55,782 bases of DNA from the IMG/VR virus record IMGVR_UViG_3300031788_000021, positions 1-55,782 of that record; one strand, written 5' to 3'. The notes under the pieces were generated by a model that saw only the letters and a program-made list of their open reading frames with translations, was not told where the DNA came from and searched no databases. Position numbers and translations under genes: made by a program. Position 1 is the stretch's first letter; each line of letters opens with the position of its first letter. This document shows positions 6,989-16,500 of this stretch, one piece after another. The stretch is from a virus.

Positions 6989-7558
6989 ATGATCATCAAG
7001 AACGTATCGACGGGGGTCGTCACCATCGGAGACATCGCGGGACCGCAGTCGGGAGAAGGCCTGGAGATTCAGCCCGGGGCCTCGGTCACGGTCTTCAACG
7101 AGCAGGCACACGAGAGCCTGCAACTCGGCGAGTTCCTCACTAGCGGGCAGTTGCTCAACATGGGCTGGGCCGAGCCCTCAGCCGGGACCCCGGTCGACTT
7201 CGGGGCGGCGCCGATCGCGGCTAAGGCTGACGCCCTGGCCGTGTCCGCCAACATCGGTCCGGTTTCCCTGATCGCGTCCGTGCCCGCCGCCGGGCTCTAC
7301 CGGATCAACGCCTACGTGGTCTGCACCGTGACCGGCACCGGTGACACGGTCCCGAACTTCATCGTCAACTACGTCGACGAGACTGGCTCGAACGCCGCGT
7401 ACCTCAACGCGCCGTCGGCCCCGAACGCGACGCTGCTGGGAGCGACCGTGACCTGCGCCTACCTCGCGGCGGGCTCGGCGGTGACCTACAGCGTGGGCGG
7501 GGGCTCGTTCGCCAACGGCAGCAAATACGACATCCACCTCGCGATCGAGGCCATCTAG
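6989..7558 (+). CDS. Virion protein with shared N-terminal domain and beta-sandwich
   Basis: The product has 189 residues, with an ATG preceded by AGGAGACAAGG. Residues 1-60 (MIIKNVSTGVVTIGDI ... LTSGQLLNMG) match the N-terminal domain of the Gly-rich gene at 3372 and resemble the one at 51884. Residues about 75-189 are a beta-rich domain (VPAAGLYRINAYVVCTVTG) typical of phage tail or decoration jelly-roll folds. It immediately precedes the giant gene. A minor tail or decoration role is likely. Confidence 0.6.
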   Translation: MIIKNVSTGVVTIGDIAGPQSGEGLEIQPGASVTVFNEQAHESLQLGEFLTSGQLLNMGWAEPSAGTPVDFGAAPIAAKADALAVSANIGPVSLIASVPAAGLYRINAYVVCTVTGTGDTVPNFIVNYVDETGSNAAYLNAPSAPNATLLGATVTCAYLAAGSAVTYSVGGGSFANGSKYDIHLAIEAI

Positions 7559-7567
7559 GGATCGATC

Positions 7568-10500
7568 GTGGCGGACCTGTTCGGACGCTGGCGCGCGCGC
7601 CTGGCCCTCGGGGGAGACCCCGGGGGTCAGGCCGCGCCGTTGCCCAGCGCCACAAATAATCCTGATGGGTTAGCCGAACCAGAGTCTCCGAGCGCATGGA
7701 GCGGGTATGGAGACATAGGGTGGATCGGCCCGAGCGGGAATTACTACCACATCAATTACTTGACGGAGCACATGGTGTGGCTCCGCTCCCAGGGAATAAA
7801 AAAACCGGATGGTTGGGTCCGCGTCGTCTCCGCTCCGGGGGTGTCCGAACTCGGACTTGACGTAAAGGGAGAAGGTGAGCCCAATGCCAACCAATGGGCG
7901 ACGATGGAGGAGTCGGTCAGGGAGTGCGGTGAAGACGCGGAGGTCTGGGTCGAGTATCCCAGCCGGTTCGCAAAATTTGTGGCCGGAGATTTTACGGACT
8001 CGGGAAAGACCCTGAAGGATTTCTGCTCTGGCGCTGTCAAATCGGACAAGGGTCTGGGCATATTGGAGCGCTTGGCCGCGCCGTCGTTTGAGGACGGCCT
8101 AACCGCCGCGACCCGCGAACTCGTGGTCCAAGTTCTTATGGAGAACGGCGACCAGATGCTCCAGGGCGCTCTTTACGACAAGGTCGCTGCCGACCTCGTT
8201 CGGGTCTGGTCCTCCACGGGGCGTCCCCCGATAAGTTTCGAGAGCGCCAAAATCTACGCCCAGTCCGCAGTCGACATGCTATTCGAGGTCCACCGCATCG
8301 ACCGAGAGGGAGAACCCGGGACCGAGGGCATGGTCTACCTCCAGTCTGATTTGCAGATGCTCGCGGATCAGATATACGGCATGATCTATTGGAACAAGGA
8401 CCCGATGACGCTGGAGCAGATCACCGCCGCGATGAAGGACTCCGTGAGGCGGGGCCGGACTCCGCAGGCGTACGATAACCAGCAGATAGACGGCGCCATA
8501 AACTCGGCCCTGAACTACCTGATAGACGACGAGCACCGGGTGAAGGTCACGGAGCACGGCTTCGTGGCCGCAGATGCACCGAAGATCACGGTCGACGAGG
8601 CCCAGAAGGGAGAGTTCCAGCCGAAGCCAGGATCGACGCCGGTTCAGGACGTGCTCCGGAAGACGAAGTTCGTCGACCCCGAGAAGGAAAAAAATCGGCT
8701 GCTCGACGAGTTCTCGCAGGGCAAGATCACGAGAGAGGTCCTCGACCAGAAGATGCGGCAGCTTCAGGCGTCTTTCCGCGATCGCTGGCTGCGCCGCGCC
8801 GAGAACCCGTTCCAGAGCCTGGACGACCTGAAGACGATGAAGCAGATGCAGCAGGCTGGCTGGGGCCTGTTCGTATCTGGCGGCGCCTACTTCGTCATCG
8901 AGCCCGGGCAGTCGCAGCCCCGCCGGGTCTCGGTCAAGGAACTGCGGAGCATCATGCAGAGCTTCCGCTCCGCGCCCTCGGGTCCGGCGGGCGACGACTA
9001 CGCCACGGGCTACGCCCTGGGCAAGGCCTACACCGACGGCTGGTCGATGAGTGACATCTTCAACCTCGACCCGATGGAGACCCTAGAGATGGCGGGCCAC
9101 ATGTTCGCCGTCTGCGAGAAGGGTGAGCCGGGCGCGAGGCTGATGCCAGCCGAAGGCGAGGGCGGCAAGGTCGTCAAGCAGTGGTTGAAACCGCACCCCA
9201 TCGGCGTGTCCTACTCCCAGGCCAAGGACAAGAAGTCGTTCGAGCGCGGGTTCCGCGCGGGCTGGGCTGCCGGAGAGACCAAAGAGGACAAGGCCTACCG
9301 TAAGCACCAGAAGCAGCCTAAGACCAAGAAGCCAGCGCCCGCTCCGCAGCCCAAGGAGAAGGTCAACCCCGAAGACCCCTTCTGCGCTGGCTTCAACCCG
9401 ACCAAGGAGTACGTCGACGTAGACGAGGGCGTCGAGGAGGGCCAGCCCGGTTACCGGAAGCCCGTCTCCTACTGCATCTGCGGCCACGCCCCATCCAGCC
9501 ACGAGGGCTGGACTCCGGAGTGGAAGCCGGGGATGCCCCTGGGCGGCTGCCAGTCCTGCGGCACGATCGGGGATGAGGAGGGCGACGACGGCTTCAGCGA
9601 GGCCTCGCTCAAGTCCCGCTGGTTCCGCCGCGCTTCTTCCAACAGCAATCTTGGGAAGTGGTTCAAGATCACCGGAGAACTCCGGGTCTGGGCGCGGGTC
9701 CCCAAGGACCGGGATGAGAAGGTCCCGACCATCGTCCTCCCCGTGGGTACGGAAGTTATGGTCATGCTGAAGGCCGAGATGCAACTTGGCCACCTCATGG
9801 CCATGTGGATTAGTTGGCCGAATCAAAAGGTTGAAGGAGTCGACCCAGGAGACGGCGAGGGCGTCGTCCGCTGCGAGGATTTCTACCGCGCTGCGGTGCC
9901 CATAGACAACTCTGCCAATTACCAGGGCCTGGTGGTCAAGAGCATCGAGTGGAAGAACTCGGACAAGACCCTGGGCTACGCCAGGTGGGGGACGAAGCGC
10001 GTCAGTGGTGGCGTGGCCTTCGCCATCGACGCCGGTGGCTCAGTCGTTTTCCTTGAAAGTCTGGACGATCCCGAGTCGGTGATCGCCGACTTCCAGCCTG
10101 AGGAGCTGCGCGCTCCCCTGACCGAGGCGATTCAGGCCGAGACGTTGCCCAAGGGCGAGCGCCCGGGCCAGATGAGGACCACGGACGTCCCCGTCGTCGA
10201 CCCCGAGCGGGAGAAGAACCGGCTGCTCGACGAATTCTCGACGGGGAAGATCACGCGCGAGGACCTCGACCGGAAGATCAGGATGCTGGAGGCGTCGTTC
10301 AGAGCCCGGTGGTTCCGGCGCGCTGTGAAGAAGATGGATCGATCGCCATCGGTATTCGTCTTCGGCGACAATGGCTGGATCATGCCAGATGGAAAGTTTT
10401 ATGCCCTCATGGAAGAGGAGGTTCATGAAGATTTCCTTGTAAAAAATAAGCTGAAGCCAGAGGGGCTGGTTCGGGTGTCGACCTTGGCGATTCAGAATAT

Positions 10501-13500
10501 CATGCTGAATGCCGAGGATCAGCTTAACCTAAATTTCAAGGGTGAGGGCACGGTTGAACAGTGGTCAGCGGCAACGAACATGGTTATGTCCGTTGGAGAA
10601 AAAGATGGGGTGGTCGTGGAGGGCCCTGGGTTCGGAGACGTATTCTACAGAAAAGAATTTGAGGAGTCGGGCCAGACTCTTCGAGACCAAGTAACCGGCA
10701 GAGATCGATCCGCTTCGTTTAAGTCCAAGTGGTTCGAGCGCCGGGCCGACATCGAGACCCGGATTCCGATCCTGATAAAGCAGTTCTTCCCCGACGCCGA
10801 TCCGAAGCGGGCCGAGGCCCGCATCCGCGAACTCGCGGCCATCGACCCCACCGGGAAGCAGGGCAAGTACTTGACCTGGCTCCTGAAGAACGAGGTCGAT
10901 CCCGGGACCGGGACCGCCGAGGACCTGCGCGACCTCCTCGCCGTCTACGACAAGGCCAAGTCCAAGGCCAAGTTCCCGGCTCAGTACCGGGACATCAACA
11001 GGATTCTCCCCCAGGACCTGAAGAAGATCGTGGACGAGCACGGGGCGGTTTTGTCCCAGCGCGAACTCGAACTCGCGGGTCAGAAGGTCGTCCGCGACGA
11101 TCACGACTGGAAGATCACGGAGATCACGAGCCCGGCCTCGGCCTCGGCGCTGCTCAAGGGCCGGGACTGGTGCGTCAAGGACCCCAGGTTCTCGGAGCAA
11201 TACCTGGCCGACGGGCCCCTCTACCTCGTCGAGGACAAGTCCGATGGCGAGGATTACCTGATCCACCCCGGACGCGGGGAGGTCAAGGACGAGGAGAACA
11301 ATACCCCGGTCTTGCAGGCTCCGAGGCTCAAGCTGAGCCTAGGTGACGACCCGCACGTGGGCCGCGCGATCGAGCATATGGAGGTCGACGTCGAGGACAT
11401 CCTGCGCGGTATGGGCGACGGCGACTACGAGGCCTCGGACATACCGACGAACGAACTGGACACCGCGCTCGGCCTCTGCATGGAAGAATACGAGTCATAT
11501 GGATACCTCATCTGGAATGTCGTTAGCGAGATGAAGGAGCGCGACATCTCAAGTCTGATCTCGCAGTATATGTGGGCGCGCGGCACCGCTCCAGGGCAGA
11601 AACGTAAAGGGGAACCGAATCAAGCCCAAGAGGACCTGATCCAGGCTCTGCCCATTGAAGAATTCAGCGAGGCCGTCCTGGCCTCGGGCAACGCCAAGCT
11701 CATGGCGGAATTCGCGGTCAAAATCCTGAACAGCCGCTGGCCCCAGGCCGAGCCCAAGATTATGGCCAACGAAGACGCCCGGATAGCGTACACGGACAGG
11801 TTCCCAGAGGAAGAGGCCCTGGTCCCCATGTACCGGCAGCCTCCTCCGGGGGCGCCGAAGCCGGAGCCGACGGAACCCGCAGCCCGCGAGACCGAGGAAC
11901 AGACAGAGGAGTTGCCCTTGGTCGACGCCCCGAAGCCTGGGCCCGGCGAGCCCGGGCACGTGTGGGAGCGGTCGATGCAGGTGCTCAAGGACGACCTGGA
12001 GCAGGGTCAGACCGACCCCGAGAGATACGAGACCAAGCGCCGCCAGATCATGTTCAGGCCCTGGAAGCTGCGGATGAAGGACTACGTCGACCCCGCTTCC
12101 CTGAGCCGGGAGAAGCTGGAGAACACCGAGCCCGAGGCCCTGGAGGAGTACCTGAAGCAGAACAAGGACGACCTCGCGCCCTGGTACAAGAACCTCCCCT
12201 ACGGGTCCAAGTCCGAGTTCACGGCCAGGCTCTTCGGGCGCTGGCTCCGCCGCGCCGCCGCCGACGAGCCCGAGGACGCCCCGGAGTTGACGACCGAGCA
12301 GAAGGTCCAGGCCCTGCTCTACGAGATCGCGCGCGACAACGAGGTCGCGGGCTGGATTCCCGACCCGGACGAACTGATCCGCGAGGTCACGAACTTCCTA
12401 GCCAATGAGGCTGGGGTCGACTACGATCAGGTTGACCGCAAGTGGGTCGAGGGCATGGTCGCCAAACTGGAGTACCCCGGTTGGCGCGCCTACCCCGACC
12501 CCAAGGCCGACCTGCCGCCCGGGATCAAGCTCAACTCCTTCCGAGACCGTTGGCTCCGTCGCGCCAGTGTCACTCCTGAAGGCAAGTGCCCCGCGTGCCA
12601 CAAGGCTCCCGGGCCCGGACGCTGCGAGCAGTGCACTGCCGAGAACAGGTTCCCGCACAATAGCGATGGTCGGATCGAGGTTGTCGAAGATGAGGGTATG
12701 GGCACTGTCAAGGCCATAGTCTGCGACTGGTGCGGGAAGAACTTAGCCTACTTCGACAAGGATACCCCGGACAGGGAGTGCGTTGGCTACTGCACTGAGT
12801 GCAATGATAACCCAGAGGTCCAGGCTGCCTGTGATGCGCTCCTCGCCGGACTCGGTATGGAGATGACTCCGGAGGGTCTCATGCAGGGAGAGCCCGTGGA
12901 GGACACGAGGATGATGGTGTCCGACGTCCCTTCCATGTCATCGGCGGATAAAAACAATGCCCTTAACAAACTCTTGGACCAGCATGAGAAGGCGGACCCC
13001 GAGACGAAGAAGATGCTGGAAGTGAAGATGCGGGAGTTGATGGGGAGTCGCTCTTGCTGGCTCCGCCGGTCCGCTCGGGCCAAGGCCCTGGTCCTCGACC
13101 CCCAGGTCTCGGTGGATCAGGAATTGATGGACCAGTACCTGGCCGTGGTCAAGAAGATGATCGATCATCCGGAGTCGGCGCAGGTCATCGAGAGTCAGAG
13201 GGTGGACCTCCACAACCGCCTGCGCGAGGACGCGCGGGTGCGGTTGCTGCGCAGGACCAGGGCCGAGGACACGGACCCGGGGTGGGACGACGACGTCTTC
13301 TTCCCCGTGGTGGAGAAGTTCGTGGAGGGCGTGCTCGGCTCTGAGGACTTCAACCGCTTCCTACAGGTATGGGATACGGCGAGCGAGCTGCGCGAGACCC
13401 GTCGCGCCTCCGACGCTTCGGTGCCCACCCCCTCCTCCAACCCCGATCACGATATAGCGCTCTACAACCTCCAGGACTCCGAGATTGAGCCGCTGCCCAA

Positions 13501-16500
13501 GCAGATTTGGGACGGGTACGAGCAGGCCAACTACCTCGGGATCGCGCTTGAGTGCTCCGGCGACATCTTCCGCGAACTCGTGGGCTGGAACGTCTGCGAG
13601 GGCTACGTCGGGGAGAAGACGCGGCGGATCAGGGTCTACTGGGACCGGCTGTTCCGACCGATAGAGCCCGAGGCTGAGGCCCTCTGCAAGCAGCTGGTCG
13701 CGCTGTGGTCGGGGATGGACTTGAACGGGAAGAGCCCGAGGCTGCTGGCGGTTCGGGCCCTGAACGTCGCGCTCGCGGCCCACGACAAGGCCGGGGCTGA
13801 AGCGGCGCTGAGTCAGGTCGAGGCCGGGAAGAAGAAGGCCTACTTCCGTAATCGCTGGCTCCGGTGCTTGGCCAAGGTATCTGATAATATCGGGGACGGG
13901 CTCGAATGGAGGCCCTCGAAAAAATGGCCCCCCAAGCCAGGTGACAGATACTTCTTCGAGTACCACTGCGAGGAGAGCGAGGGGTCGGCTGACGCTGAGT
14001 TGTGGCACCGCACACACCAGCCAGTTGAGGTCCTGGCAGTAGACGAGCCCAGTACCCCCGAGGGTGAGGCAGACGGAATCTTTGGCGCCTACACGATCAA
14101 GTTCCTGGATGGTTTTGAGGGATGCGCTGTCGGGGACGAACTCCTTGACTCCCCTGAACAATACGTCCGGCCCGATTATCGATCATCCCGCCGCGCCTCC
14201 TCGTCCAAGCGCAAGAAGTCCAAGAAGGGCACCGAGACCTTCAATGGCTTGGAGATCGCGATCGAGTTCTACCCCGGAGACCAGAAGACCTGCGACAGCG
14301 GCGACGTCGTGGACTATGATGACTTCTACGGCGAGGTCAAGGGCACGCAGACGATAGCCGACGGCGAGCCCGTCGACGTCTACCTGGCCGAGGACGCCCA
14401 CGGCAACGACGATCGCCCGGTCTTCGTCATCCACCAGCTGAAGAAGGACAAGTCCTACGACGAGGACAAGGTCATGCTCGGCTTCGTTGATGAGGCTGCG
14501 GCCATGAAGTGCTACGAGACCTCGGGTCCGCCCTGGGGCTTCGGGAGCCTCGATACCATGACCTGGGACCAGTTCCTCAACGGCTACCTCAAGAGTCACC
14601 AGTCCGCAGAGGACATGGGCGCCAAGTCCATGCCCGAGATCAAGGCCAGGTGGATGGCGCGCCGCGCCAGCAACAACGAGCAGAAACTGCTCAGGGAACT
14701 CGTCTGCACCGTGATCGGCTCCGACTCCATGACGGTCAACGAAGCCGTGCTCCCGGCGGGAACCGTCGTCGGCGTGCAGCCCCAGAGCAACGACCACACC
14801 ATCTTCTTCTACAGCCCACTCTACTCTCGGATGATCGAGCACGGAAAGACGTGGCGCAGCAACCAGTATGCCGCAAGCGTCGAGGATTTCCGCGCGGCCA
14901 CGGACATCGGGTACGGCGAGGGCACGGGCTACGAGCATGGCCCCGAGTGCTTCTGCGACGAGTGCATGGCGAAGGACGACCTCTTCACCCATCGCTGCCC
15001 GAGCTGCGGCAGCCGGGAGTGCCCAGGGGACGGCGACACCATCGACTGCCGCAAGCCCGGGACGATGACCCCGGAGGACGTCCCGGTGGAGACCCGCGAC
15101 AGCCTGCTCGACCGCTTCAACCGTGGTGAGATCGACGAGAAGGAGCTGCGCCGCCGCATGAAGCAGATTTCCATCCTTGTTCGGTGGATGCGGCGGCGCG
15201 CCAATGGCGAAACCTGGCGCTGCACTAGCTGCGATTTTGAGACTAATTCAGACGGATGGGCACAAGAGCACGCGGAGGAAACTGGTCACAGTATAGTTAG
15301 TCAGGGCAGGAAAGAGGAGACCCAACAAGATCATCTGGCGGGCCAGATATTATTTGCAGTCGAGCGCGACCTATCCCGTAACGGTCCCATGAAAGAGAGC
15401 GTCCTCAAGGCGGAGATGATGCGCCCCTGGGATGGTGTCGATAAAGAATTTTTTGATCTAGTTTTCAATAAGGCTCTGGCGATCCTTAATAAGTCTGGGA
15501 AGATTGAATTTAATCCATCGACCGACTCCTGGCAGATCAAGGGGGAGGTCCCGATCGCGAGTCTCCCTGAGTCCCCATCTGAGGTCCCGACTTTTAAGGG
15601 GCGTCAGCGGGAGATCGTGATCGACAAGCTGCTCGACCGCTGGAGCAAGGAACCCGGCGCACGCCCGCAGATCGAAGAGCAGTTGAGATCGTTGCGGGCG
15701 TTTAAGGCCTTATTCATGATGCGGCGCCGGGCCGTCGCCGACTACGAACTCCGGGTTGAACTCTGGTGCGGTCACAACGAGAATCTGCCCGTGGCGCGCG
15801 AGCGCTACCGTAAGGCCAAGGCCGTGGCTGACCAGTTTGGAGTTAGGTTCTGGTCCGAGGAGCACGATGAGGACAGGGACAACGTCTACGCCGACGGCTA
15901 CATCTACCCGACGACCAGGAATATCTTGGACGTCCTGTCCGCCTTGGATGCGGTTGGGGTCGAGTACGACAATGTCGATCTCCCGCAGGAACTTGAAGGG
16001 TCGACGATATACCGGGCGGTACGGGGCGCGATGCCCCGGAGTGTCGACGTCAACATCGGTACGATTCCAGCACGGATGGCGTCCTCCCGCGATCGGTGGA
16101 TGCGGCGCCGCGCTTCCCCCCTGGACGACCCCTCCAAGGACGTCAACGTCGACGGCTACATGCTGCGCCCCGAGGAGATGTCCGAGCCCTACTGGATCAA
16201 CGCCTGGATCAGCCCCAGTGGGAAGTTCTGCCCTATGGTCGGCATCAACCACGAGGACTTCATCGTCGAGCGCACAATCAGCGAGTTGATCGCCGAGGGC
16301 TGGATCAGGTTCGTGGCCGCAGAGTCCGGGACCGCGATCATCGACACGATCGCGGAGCCGACGTCGGCGCAGATGCCGGTGGTCGAGGCCCTGTTCTTCA
16401 TGTCCCCGGTCAAGACCCTAGAGATGGGGGTCGGCGATGACGAGGACTGGGGCTCGTTCTCGACCGTGTCCAAGATCACGGAGAACGATTTGAATGGCGG

